Shown: piece after piece, positions 18,971-27,778 of the stretch | Position numbering within the stretch: position 1 is the first letter of the stretch | Layout: each line of letters opens with the position of its first letter | From: Candidatus Woesearchaeota archaeon | Lineage (GTDB): Archaea > Nanobdellota > Nanobdellia > Woesearchaeales > UBA10216 | Length of the DNA: 34,243 nucleotides | Assembly: GCA_016188145.1 (NCBI GenBank) | Contig: JACPIJ010000014.1 | Location: 1 to 34,243, forward strand | Direction: 5' to 3' | Notes under the pieces: model-generated | Told to the model about the DNA's origin: nothing | The model's database searches: none | Seen by the model: the letters and a program-made list of their open reading frames with translations, nothing else | Made by a program: the position numbers and the translations under genes

Positions 18971-19591
18971 ATGAAAATCCTTGCAGCGGGCTGCATCCAC
19001 AGCAACAGCACATTGATTGAATCCCTGGCAGAGCAGGCGGAGAAAGAGAATGTTGACCTGGTTGTGCTGTGCGGCGACCTCACGTATGGCGAGCAGAGCA
19101 CTGATAACATCATAGGCCCGTTTGTCAGGAAGAGCAAGAAGGTAGCCCTCGTTCCTGGCAACCACGAAACCGTTGCAACGGCAGAGTTCCTCGCCAAAAA
19201 ATACGGCGCAGTTAACCTTCACGGCTACCATCTCAAGCACGAAAACATTGATGGAACCGGAACTGTCGGCTTTTTCGGCTGCGGGGGAGCGAACATAGGG
19301 CTGTTTCAGCTGCCGGAAGACGAGATTTTCTATACGCTTTACAAAGCGCATAAAGGCGTAAAGGATGCTGCAAAAAGGATTATGGTAACGCATGTCCATC
19401 CCAAGGACACAATGATTGAGCAGTTCTCTGACTTTGTGAAGGGCAGCCACGGCGTGAGGAAAGCCATTGACGTTCTCAAGCCTGACCTTTTGCTGTGCAG
19501 CCACGTTCACGAGGCATCTGGCCTGGAAGAAACAGTTGGCACGACGAGGGTCATTAACGTCAGCAAGGTTGGGAAGGTTATTGAGGTTTAA
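18971..19591 (+). CDS. Metallophosphoesterase
   Basis: AAGCIHSNS...VVLCGDLTYG...VPGNHE...VTHVHPKD...CSHVHEASGLEE. Confidence 0.88.
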   Translation: MKILAAGCIHSNSTLIESLAEQAEKENVDLVVLCGDLTYGEQSTDNIIGPFVRKSKKVALVPGNHETVATAEFLAKKYGAVNLHGYHLKHENIDGTGTVGFFGCGGANIGLFQLPEDEIFYTLYKAHKGVKDAAKRIMVTHVHPKDTMIEQFSDFVKGSHGVRKAIDVLKPDLLLCSHVHEASGLEETVGTTRVINVSKVGKVIEV

Positions 19592-19994
19592 GCGGATACT
19601 TCTTCTGGAAATGTGCTAAAAGACCACTTATTTCTTCCGCGAATCCCTTTGACAAGTCATCAAAGGTAAAGCTGTAAGCAATTGTTTTGCCATTTCCGTC
19701 CATTTGTTTGCCTGATTGTGGACGAAAGCCTCTATGAATCAGTTCTGCTTCGCATTCGCTTACAAAGCCTTCTAAGTTGCTATTGCCGATTTTGCTTATA
19801 TAAGGTGGTGGCAATGGTGGGAGACTTATTCTTCGTTGATTTGCGATCATGTAAAGGTATAGATGAGCTTTTACTGGCTGGGTAACGAAGGCCAAAGCGA
19901 GCTCTTTAACTGCTTCCTGTTGCTGCCCCGGTTCTTCCTCCTCAAAGTCAAAGCTTGCCAAAAAATTATCAATAGAGTCAGGGTTTGTTGTCAT
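19578..19994 (-). CDS. Hypothetical protein
   Basis: 138 aa ORF overlapping the 3' end of the metallophosphoesterase gene. Confidence 0.55.
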   Translation of the reverse strand: MTTNPDSIDNFLASFDFEEEEPGQQQEAVKELALAFVTQPVKAHLYLYMIANQRRISLPPLPPPYISKIGNSNLEGFVSECEAELIHRGFRPQSGKQMDGNGKTIAYSFTFDDLSKGFAEEISGLLAHFQKKYPLKPQ

Positions 19995-20026
19995 ATGAGA
20001 CAGGGAATCTTGCTTATTTTATAAAA

Positions 20027-21483
20027 TTACCCTTTCACAACGCCCAGCGGCACCAGCCTCGCAACGAGCTTTCCAAGCTTTGCCTCGTTGGAAACCCTAC
20101 AGACCTCATCAACATCCTTGTACGCTGGAACGTTTTCCTCTGCTATGCCTTTCCAGCTTGCTGCCTTAACTAGGATGCCGCGCTGCTCAAGTTCCTTCGC
20201 AACAGCCTCTCCCCTGAATCGCTTTATGGCCTCTGACCTTGACATCTCCCTTCCTGCGCCATGCGCAGTGCTGCCCCAGCTCTTCTCCTCTGCCTCGTTT
20301 GTGCCAACAAGAACGTAGCTTGCAGTGCCCATAGTGCCTGGAATAAATACTGGCTGCCCAACATCACGATACACTTCATTGACTTCTTCCCTTCCGGAAC
20401 CAAAGCTACGAGTGGCTCCTTTTCTATGAACGCACAACTCTTTAACCTCGCCATCGACCTTGTGCTTCTCTATCTTGCCGATGTTGTGGCAAACGTCATA
20501 AACCTGCTTCATGCCATGGTCAGTGCCCATTACTTTCTTGAAGCTGTCCCTTATCCAGTGCACTATCATTTGCCTGTTTGCGAATGCGTAGTTCATTCCC
20601 GCGCACATCGCCTTAAAGTACTTTTGGCCGAGTTCGGAGTTGAATGGCGCGTTAATCAGCTCGCGGTCCGGCAAATCTGCAAAGCCGTACTTCTTCTCCA
20701 TCTCCCTTATGTAGTCAGAAGCTACCTGGTGGCCCAATCCCCTGCTTCCGCAATGCACCATCACAACAACCTGCCCAACACCGCCGTCTATGCCGAATGC
20801 CCCAGCAGTTTTCTCGTCATAAACGGCATCAACAGCCTGAATTTCAAGGAAGTGGTTTCCGGCTCCGAGTGTTCCCAGTTGCGGCTTTCCCCTTGCGATT
20901 GCGGTGTGCGAGACCTGCTCCGGGTCTGCCTGTCTCATGTAGCCGTAGTCCTCTGTTGCTGCCAGATCGTCCTTGGTACCGTAGCCCTGCTCAAGGCTCC
21001 ATTTTGAGCCCTTTGCAAGGATTTCATTCATTTCAGAGTCGGAAAGCCTGGTGAGGCCGCCTCTTCCAACGCCTGATGGAACTTCAGTGAAAAGTGTATC
21101 GAGAAGCTGCTTGAGCTTTGGCTTTATATCTTCAACAGCCCAGTCTGTCCTTAAAAGCCGGACTCCGCAATTAACGTCGTAGCCAATACCGCCAGGGCTA
21201 ATTATGCCTTCTTCTGTGTCGAACGCTGCTACGCCGCCGATTGGAAATCCGTCTAAGGCTGAACCAGCGAAGTGCTGAGTCAGAAACCTTCGTGGGCGTC
21301 TGGCATCACGTACGAGTACTTCTGTATTCCTTTCAGGTGGGCTACGTTTGCAGCCTGCATCAAAGTCCTATCCTGCTGTATCTTCTGCACCAGCTTTTCC
21401 GATGCAAAAATCCTCGCAGGCACCTTCATTCCGCCGTGCTTCGGTATCTCCCACTCATACTCAGAGATTTTCTTTAGTTCCAT
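20027..21483 (-). CDS. rtcB: RtcB RNA ligase, split by a 32-nt BHB intron (exons 21483-21285 and 21252-20027)
   Basis: Exon 1 MELKKISEYEWEIPKHGGMKVPARIFAS...KYSYVMPDAHEG; exon 2 GFPIGGVAAFDTEEGIISPGGIGYDVNCGVRLLRTD...GAGNHFLEIQ...MVHCGSRGLGHQ...GTMGTASYVLVG...HGAGREMSRSEA. Spliced length 1425 nt, 474 aa plus stop. Confidence 0.92.
21253..21284 (-). other. Candidate BHB intron in rtcB (TCTGACTCAGCACTTCGCTGGTTCAGCCTTAG)
   Basis: Central 4-bp AAGG/CCTT, 3-nt bulges TT^T and AG^A, internal stem CTGACTCAGC-ACTTC-GCTGGTTCAG; removal restores HEG-Y(TAC)-GF. Confidence 0.88.
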
Positions 21484-21499
21484 TGCTGTTGTTTCACCT

Positions 21500-21519
21500 C
21501 CGCTGCGTTTTGGCAGCGG
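21500..21519 (-). promoter_or_regulatory. Hairpin abutting the rtcB Shine-Dalgarno-like GGAGGTGA
   Basis: CCGCTGC-CAAAAC-GCAGCGG on the coding strand, followed by AGGTGAAACAACAGCAATG. Confidence 0.5.
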
Positions 21520-21540
21520 CGTTGGTTTAAAAATTATCTT

Positions 21541-21630
21541 ATAGCAAATCACTTAAGTTTTCGTATCTTTTCAAGTGATTTGCTATTAGGCAATAACAGA
21601 TGGATATACGATTATTAATGTTATTGCCTA
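21541..21630. repeat. Two abutting long hairpins between archease and rtcB
   Basis: 14-bp arms ATAGCAAATCACTT/AAGTGATTTGCTAT (21541-21586) and 12-bp arms TAGGCAATAACA/TGTTATTGCCTA (21587-21630). Confidence 0.95.
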
Positions 21631-21642
21631 TAGTTTCGAGTT

Positions 21643-22068
21643 TCATATGTCCACAACAACCTGCACAACCCACTGCTTGCCTTCTTGCCTTACAAACATG
21701 CTGTTATACGTGCACGCCTTTACCTGCGGGCCAATTGTTTCGTAGTTCTTTGCCTCATCTCCGGCTGCAACGGCAGAAAGTTTGTATTGTTTTTTGCTGC
21801 TGCTGATTGAAATCTTCCTTATTTTTGAAAGAAGGAAGTTATCTGTATCAAGCAGGATTATGAACTGCTCAAGGAATTGCTGCAGCAGGGATTCAAGGTC
21901 GCTTCCTTCTGCAGCAATCTTTTTTGTTGTTTTCGGCTTTACCTTTTCGGTTTCAACCATCACGTTAAACATCGCTGTAGCTGCATTGGCAAACGCCTCC
22001 TCAAGGGTTTTGCCATAAGCCCTGAACTTTACGTCTGCGGTGTGTGGAAGGTATTCGTACTTCTTCAT
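21643..22068 (-). CDS. Archease, RtcB activator
   Basis: MKKYEYLPHTADVKFRAYGKTLEEAFANAATAMFNVM...LDTDNFLLSKI...; encoded directly upstream of rtcB. Confidence 0.93.
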   Translation of the reverse strand: MKKYEYLPHTADVKFRAYGKTLEEAFANAATAMFNVMVETEKVKPKTTKKIAAEGSDLESLLQQFLEQFIILLDTDNFLLSKIRKISISSSKKQYKLSAVAAGDEAKNYETIGPQVKACTYNSMFVRQEGKQWVVQVVVDI

Positions 22069-22185
22069 ATGCAGCTGTTGCTTTAGCGGTGTTTTTTAAT
22101 CTTTGCAAAAGCCCTGGAGTGCATCAAAAAAACCGCAAAGGTTAAATAATCGGCAATTAATGGCTGCTGTTAAAAAAGGTGCATC

Positions 22186-22491
22186 ATGAAGATAAGCATA
22201 GACACAAAAGAGGACTCCCCTGAGGAAATAAGGAAGCTTATCAGGATGCTTCTGGCTTTGGTTGGCGACAGCAGCGGCTACGAGGAAAAGGCATCTCCAG
22301 CTACGGGTGAGGGCCTGTTTGACATGTTCGGAGACCCTGCAGCTTCGACATCTGAACAGCAGCAGATTGGAAAAAGTCAGGGCGAGGGAATCACTGACAT
22401 CAACGACTTTCTGGAGAAATCCGGTGACTCCTCCCAGCAGAAGTCAGGCGGCAGCGATGATGACGAGGATTTGAGGGTTGTGCCTTATTGA
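22186..22491 (+). CDS. Hypothetical acidic small protein
   Basis: 101 aa ORF, MKISIDTKEDSPEEIRKLIRMLLALVG... Confidence 0.7.
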   Translation: MKISIDTKEDSPEEIRKLIRMLLALVGDSSGYEEKASPATGEGLFDMFGDPAASTSEQQQIGKSQGEGITDINDFLEKSGDSSQQKSGGSDDDEDLRVVPY

Positions 22492-22919
22492 TTGACTAAG
22501 TGTTCTGCAACAGTCACGGGCCTGCCACAGAAAACTTCATAAGCTTTATTCAACATGGTTTGGTATTTTCCTTGCATAATTCCCTGGTGCTCTAGAGTGG
22601 CTTTTGACGCCAAAAACTCCATTACACCAGGTTCCTTTATGAAAGTCAGTCTTAGGTAAACGCATTTGCCAGTCAAGCCATCTTCGACGGCTACTTGTGA
22701 ACGTTCAGGGTCTTGTGTAAGTATTATCTCCAGCGCAGTGCCTTCTGCACTGGTTTTGAGGTCTGCTTTCTTGGGGTTGTGAAAAGTGACGTTTATTTCA
22801 CCGCCGTCATACTTCGCTGTCACCTGAAAAGAGCCTTCTGCACCCTGAAAAGGCGAGCCACGTGCTGCAGCATAATTTGCCAATGCCTTTGATTTTTTAT
22901 TGAACTGTAAGGTTGACAT
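22485..22919 (-). CDS. Hypothetical protein
   Basis: 144 aa minus-strand ORF. Confidence 0.65.
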   Translation of the reverse strand: MSTLQFNKKSKALANYAAARGSPFQGAEGSFQVTAKYDGGEINVTFHNPKKADLKTSAEGTALEIILTQDPERSQVAVEDGLTGKCVYLRLTFIKEPGVMEFLASKATLEHQGIMQGKYQTMLNKAYEVFCGRPVTVAEHLVNQ

Positions 22920-22980
22920 GCATGATAGGGAATTGACTGCTTTATAAATAGTTTACGGATTTGCAAAAAAGTGACAATTC

Positions 22981-23385
22981 TTATTCTTTTGCCCAGAAGT
23001 AAAGCCTCACTATCAGGCTGGTTGAGTTTGTGGTGTTTCCAGCTACGAACATGGAGTTGGCATACACCCTTGTTGTTGGAAGGCCCCGTATTGCTGCGTT
23101 TGGATTCACAGAAAGGTTCACTTTAAACTCGTACTTGTCTTCGAGATTCCTGTCAACGGTTTGGTTTATGCATGTGAAATTCTGCTGGATTACGCAATTC
23201 CTGAAGTCGTCGTTGCCCCTTAACGTTGCAAGCACGTTAGGGGGTGTTTGGAATGCTGTCTGCTCCCTTTGCTGCGGGATGAAAACAGTGAGGAATATGA
23301 AGGTTATGAATACGGCTATAAACGCCTCAATCGTCCTGAATATCCCTTGCTTGTCGGCTTTCATTTTTATTTTCGTGTTTACCAT
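22981..23385 (-). CDS. Membrane/pilin-like protein, single N-terminal TM
   Basis: KQGIFRTIEAFIAVFITFIFLTVFIPQQRE. Confidence 0.7.
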   Translation of the reverse strand: MVNTKIKMKADKQGIFRTIEAFIAVFITFIFLTVFIPQQREQTAFQTPPNVLATLRGNDDFRNCVIQQNFTCINQTVDRNLEDKYEFKVNLSVNPNAAIRGLPTTRVYANSMFVAGNTTNSTSLIVRLYFWAKE

Positions 23386-24698
23386 CCTTTTATCCTCAGC
23401 TTGTGCCTTGATTTTAAGCCGTGCTTGTCAAGGATAAACACGTCCTTTTCCCTGGCAAAAACGTTTGTTACTCCCGGAATTTTTGGCTGATAGTTGAACA
23501 CCATGTTTCCATCCGCGTCGTAAAGGGTAAAGGCGAAATCCTTGGAATTCGGGAAGTCCCAGGCGCCCTTAAGCGCCTGGTAATCCGACTCGTTAACCTT
23601 CCTGTAAAGCGCTTTCGAGATGCCAGTGATGTTTTCGGCAATGCCGAAAGCTGCCCTGTAGGGAGAAACGTACTTCAGCGTGCTGTTGAAATCGCCTGAA
23701 TGGAACAATATGCCATAGGTTGTCTCGTTTTTCATCGGGAAATCGAGGCTTAGCCTTGCTGTTGAGTTGCCTGTGCATAAGCTTATGTTCGTTTCTTCCG
23801 GCACTATGAAGGTTACCCCGCTTATATCATCATAGAAGTCTATGTACCTGCCAATGCTGGCTGTGCATGCCTGTGCTGAGGAGTTTATCGCTCCTGAAAC
23901 AGCGTTGTTTATGAAAAAGGAGGTGTAGTTCCTGAGCATTGCCGATATGACTATGTTATGTGGTTCTTTTGCATCCGTATTTATGTAGTTTAACATCCTT
24001 GAAAATCCGGCAACTACAAAGGATGTGTGGCTAAGCTGGGGAAACTCGGTCCTGTACCTGGCTGATAAGGCTGTTACATTGGCTTCTGTTGTTGCTGTTT
24101 CAGGCCTTAGAGCCAGCCCTTCAATGCTTATGTTGAAGTCGCTGAGCCTTTCCTTATCAAAGTGGCTTGCGCTCGCAAGCATTGAGTCCTGGAATTTTGC
24201 AGAAAACCTTTGTGAGTTTACAGAGGCTCCCTGGCCGGTTGCTGTCAGGTCAAAGCTTGACAAGGAGAGGGTATAGTTCTCAGCGGATGTTACCAGCTCA
24301 AGCGTGTTCCTTCCTCGGTTGAGCGTCCTTACAAATATCAGCTTGCCATCCTTGCTGTCAAAGCTCATATTATCCGTGAACGAAAAGTTTTCCCAGCTGT
24401 ATGGAAACCCGACTATCAGGGGCTCGGTTCCTGACAGGTTTGAAAAGACTATGAGAGGCAGCCTCTGGACGTGCCACTTTGTGGACTTATCTATGCCGTC
24501 AGCCACATTTTCAAGCAGCGCGTCGGTAACGCTTTGCTGCGCAGGCAGCTGCCTTATCGCTATGAAGAAGACTCCTATGTAAATGAGGAAAAGCCCAAGG
24601 CTGATTATCCAGTCAAGGTCAATGGCTATTGCCTTCTTTGACGCTAGCCAGCGTGTATGCCTCTTTGTATGCCTCTTTTTTTCAATTGCCATTGTCAT
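23379..24698 (-). CDS. Membrane-anchored extracellular protein, pilin-like N-terminus
   Basis: 439 aa; SKKAIAIDLDWIISLGLFLIYIGVFFIAIRQLP; overlaps downstream pilin-like gene. Confidence 0.75.
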   Translation of the reverse strand: MTMAIEKKRHTKRHTRWLASKKAIAIDLDWIISLGLFLIYIGVFFIAIRQLPAQQSVTDALLENVADGIDKSTKWHVQRLPLIVFSNLSGTEPLIVGFPYSWENFSFTDNMSFDSKDGKLIFVRTLNRGRNTLELVTSAENYTLSLSSFDLTATGQGASVNSQRFSAKFQDSMLASASHFDKERLSDFNISIEGLALRPETATTEANVTALSARYRTEFPQLSHTSFVVAGFSRMLNYINTDAKEPHNIVISAMLRNYTSFFINNAVSGAINSSAQACTASIGRYIDFYDDISGVTFIVPEETNISLCTGNSTARLSLDFPMKNETTYGILFHSGDFNSTLKYVSPYRAAFGIAENITGISKALYRKVNESDYQALKGAWDFPNSKDFAFTLYDADGNMVFNYQPKIPGVTNVFAREKDVFILDKHGLKSRHKLRIKGW

Positions 24699-24722
24699 TG
24701 CGGCAGCGGCGGCAGCGAATTT

Positions 24723-24844
24723 ATTGAAAAGTCGCAGGGTATAAAACCCCGCACTTCAGTGCGACTTTTCAATTCCAAAACTCGCCTGTATGTGAGGAGC
24801 GTAAAACCAAGGGTTTTGTTGTAGCTCCGAGCAGGCGAGTTTTG
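24723..24844. repeat. Two adjacent long hairpins in divergent intergenic region
   Basis: 14-bp arms ATTGAAAAGTCGCA/TGCGACTTTTCAAT (24723-24773) and 13-bp arms CAAAACTCGCCTG/CAGGCGAGTTTTG (24776-24844) with nested inner GGAGC/GCTCC. Confidence 0.95.
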
Positions 24845-25022
24845 TTATTTGTTACGGCACGTGCCACAGCCGAAGCTGTTAAGCTTACCAATTCGGAACT
24901 TATTTAAAGGTTTTGAGATTTGAGTTCTTGAAAATGCTAAAAATGGCGAGGTGCTCCTCATTCCCAAGTCAGCTTGTGCGCTGATTGGGCCCAATCGAGC
25001 TGTGCTCGATTTGGGTTTCATT

Positions 25023-25652
25023 ATGGCAGCAGTTATTTTTGCAGCTTTTGCAGCATTGCTTCTTAGCGGCTGCGCGCAGGATTCTGTGAAGGAGAAGCAA
25101 AGCGAGAAAGTGAGGGAGATCGCCGCCTTGGTGAATGGCGCAAGAATTTATTTTGATGAGGTCAATGAGGAGTACGCCTCGCTTGCGCCTGAGCAAAGGG
25201 ATGGCGTGACAAAGGCAGATGCGCTTTCATTTCTTATAGAGAGGGAAATCTTGTATCAGGAAGCGCTTAAGGATGGCCACAAGGCAAAAACCGAAGAGGT
25301 TGATAACGAGTATGCGGTTTTTACTGCACTAGGCAACCTCACGGAAGCAGAGCTTAAATCCAAGCTTGCTGAGAGGAACAGCTCTGTGGAAAAGCTGAAG
25401 TCAGCGCTTATGAAGCAGGTTTTGATTATTAAGCTGCTTGACAAAAAAGTTCCGCGCAAATTTGTGATAAGGCATGAGGATGCGGAAGCTGTTTACAACA
25501 CCAGTTTCCGCCAAACAGGCCTTTCTTTCGAGCAGTCCGAGAGGACCATAGTCGAGCTTCTTTCAGCGCAGCGCCAGAAAGCTGACAGGGAAAGGTACAT
25601 AAACTCCCTTAAGGAGAAGGCAGACGTGCTGATAGTGGCTGTGCCAAGCTAG
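25023..25652 (+). CDS. Lipoprotein, SurA-like N-terminal domain candidate
   Basis: MAAVIFAAFAALLLSGCAQDS lipobox; ALVNGARIYFDEVNEEYASL...KADALSFLIEREILYQEALKDG. Confidence 0.7.
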   Translation: MAAVIFAAFAALLLSGCAQDSVKEKQSEKVREIAALVNGARIYFDEVNEEYASLAPEQRDGVTKADALSFLIEREILYQEALKDGHKAKTEEVDNEYAVFTALGNLTEAELKSKLAERNSSVEKLKSALMKQVLIIKLLDKKVPRKFVIRHEDAEAVYNTSFRQTGLSFEQSERTIVELLSAQRQKADRERYINSLKEKADVLIVAVPS

Positions 25653-25679
25653 CTGATTCTGGCTGATTTGAGCTTGTTC

Positions 25680-27167
25680 TTACAGCTCGCTCAGCGTCGC
25701 AACCGCAAGCCTTGTCTCCCCTGGCTTTATGTTCGAGTCCATTGCGACAACGCATTTCACGCTTGCCATTTCTGCTGCCTTGATGAGGTCTTTGTCAATT
25801 GTTCCATCAAGCACGATCGCGTAAACGTTGTTGAGGCTTCTAAGTGTTGACTGGAGCTCGGCAAGTGGCACCTTTCCAAGTATGTTGAGCTTCTCGTCAA
25901 AAAGGTACGCTCCTCTTGTCCCAATGAGCGCTCCGGATATCTCCCGGAATATGCTCTTCTCGCTTTGGGAGAGCTGTTTTTGCTCTGTTTTTGATTGACC
26001 TTTTTCGCTAAAAAGGTCATGTTGCTCAAACTTTGGCTCGCGGTCAACCCCGTCAAACCTTTGTTCCCTCTCAAACCGCTGTTCCCTCTGCAACGGCCTG
26101 CGGCCCTGGCCCTGCGTCATCTGAGGCCTTCTGCCTATCATTCCCCCTCCCTGGACTCCCTGGGTTCCATGGGCTACCTGCGAGTGCTGCGAAACCGGGG
26201 CCCGTTCCTGTCCCTGCCTGAACTCCGGCCTGAACTCCTCTCTGGGCTTGAACTCATCCCTCGGCCTGAACCCTTCCTTATTGCTCTGTGAAGCCTGTGC
26301 AGCCTGGTCTTTTTCCGCAAGCTTTTCTATCCTCTCAGCCCTCTCCAACCTGAGCTGCTCCGGAACCACCCTGGCCCTGAGCGCCTGGTGAATCTCCTTC
26401 TTCTCAAGCTCCTCGACCTCTTTTCCGTCAGGCGCTTTCGTCACAAAGTCAACCTGGGCAACGTCAATAAGCTCCTTCAGTATGAGGTCGCCTCCCCTGT
26501 CGCCGTCAACAAAGGCAGTAATCTCCTTCTTTTTGCTGAGCTCGACTATTGTTCCAGGAACAGATGTGCCGTTCATGCCTATAACATTCTTGAAGCCGTG
26601 CTTCAGAAGGTTGAGGACATCTGCCCGGCCTTCTACCACGATGACCTCGTCGCTGTCAGCAACAGCCGGCCCGGAGGGAAGCCTGTCAGTGCCGTATTCC
26701 ACCACTTCCATCACCCTGACTGCTTGCGATACCTCCTCGGCAAGCTCCTGGGAGTCCGGCAGGACATTATCCATCAGGTTCTTAAGGAGCTCCTTAGCCC
26801 TTTCAACAACATAGCTGCGCTTGCTCACCCTGACGTCTTCTATCCTCTCAATCCTGAGCTTGGCGTTGCACGGCCCTATCCTCTGGATTATTTCAAGGGC
26901 GGCTGCCACTATGGTTGTTTCTGCCTTGTCAAGTGATGACGGAATGGTTATTGAGCCAGCCGTCTTGCCGCTTCTTGTTTCGGTGTCTACCTCTATCCTT
27001 CCAATCCTTCCGGATCGCTGCAGCTCCCTCAATTCAAGGTCTGCGCCAAGAAGGCCCTCTGTCTGGCCGAATATCGCGCCGATGACATCAGGCCTGTCAA
27101 CCACGCCATCTATCTGTATGGTGGAGTGTATTATGTACTTTGCAGATACCGGACTTATCTTTCCCAT
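25680..27167 (-). CDS. dnaG: Archaeal DnaG-type primase/exosome subunit
   Basis: KYIIHSTIQIDGVVDRPDVIGAIFGQTEGLLGADLELRELQRSGRIGRIEV...VIVVEGRADVLNLLKHGFKNVIGMNGTSVP...AFVDGDRGGD. Confidence 0.94.
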   Translation of the reverse strand: MGKISPVSAKYIIHSTIQIDGVVDRPDVIGAIFGQTEGLLGADLELRELQRSGRIGRIEVDTETRSGKTAGSITIPSSLDKAETTIVAAALEIIQRIGPCNAKLRIERIEDVRVSKRSYVVERAKELLKNLMDNVLPDSQELAEEVSQAVRVMEVVEYGTDRLPSGPAVADSDEVIVVEGRADVLNLLKHGFKNVIGMNGTSVPGTIVELSKKKEITAFVDGDRGGDLILKELIDVAQVDFVTKAPDGKEVEELEKKEIHQALRARVVPEQLRLERAERIEKLAEKDQAAQASQSNKEGFRPRDEFKPREEFRPEFRQGQERAPVSQHSQVAHGTQGVQGGGMIGRRPQMTQGQGRRPLQREQRFEREQRFDGVDREPKFEQHDLFSEKGQSKTEQKQLSQSEKSIFREISGALIGTRGAYLFDEKLNILGKVPLAELQSTLRSLNNVYAIVLDGTIDKDLIKAAEMASVKCVVAMDSNIKPGETRLAVATLSEL

Positions 27168-27520
27168 TTCAAATCGCCTCGTGTTTAGTGTTTTGCACCG
27201 AGGCCAGCTTCAAGAACAAGCCACAACCAAGTTGTTGTTTAGCGATTGCAATTCGGCGCAGTTTACGTTGTTAACAGGCCTTAGCAGGCAGCTAATCACC
27301 AACCAACCCGTGTAATTTTCTGCTATCGCCGTTATCGCTCTTATGTTCCCTACTCACTTGGATGAATGTGAATCACAAGGCCAAATGCCTTATTATTCCT
27401 TATTAACTTACGTTAGTTGTGCTTGTCACAGTTTCTGGCACTTAGTGCCTTTAATCTTGTTCTTTGGCTTACCAACCTAATCTTGTTCGATTATGATCAT
27501 CATAAAATAAAATGTTGCCC

Positions 27521-27686
27521 GACACTAACCCCCGGATTCCTGGCCAGCTATTGAGCGAGCTTGTCCGGGTAACTCTGTACCGGGCCGAGTGCATATTGTG
27601 GCTCCCGTTCATCCCAAGGCTTTCACAGCCCGGTTGCGGAAGGACCGAATACGCACTCTCGTTGAATACGTATTGCCTAGAGTGTC
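27521..27686. ncRNA. Unassigned structured-RNA candidate (strand uncertain, plus favoured)
   Basis: Closing GACACT/AGTGTC, internal CCCGGA/TCCGGG, GAGTGCATATT/AATACGCACTC, GGCT/AGCC and CGGTT/GACCG helices; no convincing CDS. Confidence 0.4.
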
Positions 27687-27778
27687 AAGCCCATTAATAA
27701 AGTTTTGTATGGTGCAATATTCACTTGGTAGTGGTGATAAAGGAAAGGTTTATAAATGGCGTTCTTATGCTTCCGCCT

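Noticed and set aside
26033-26291. Plus-strand ORFs opposite the proline/glutamine/arginine-rich dnaG segment
   Set aside because: Low-complexity antisense reading of dnaG.
27521-27686. RNase P or SRP RNA
   Set aside because: No GGAAAGUCC/ACAGAAA core or SRP helix 8 motif found on either strand.
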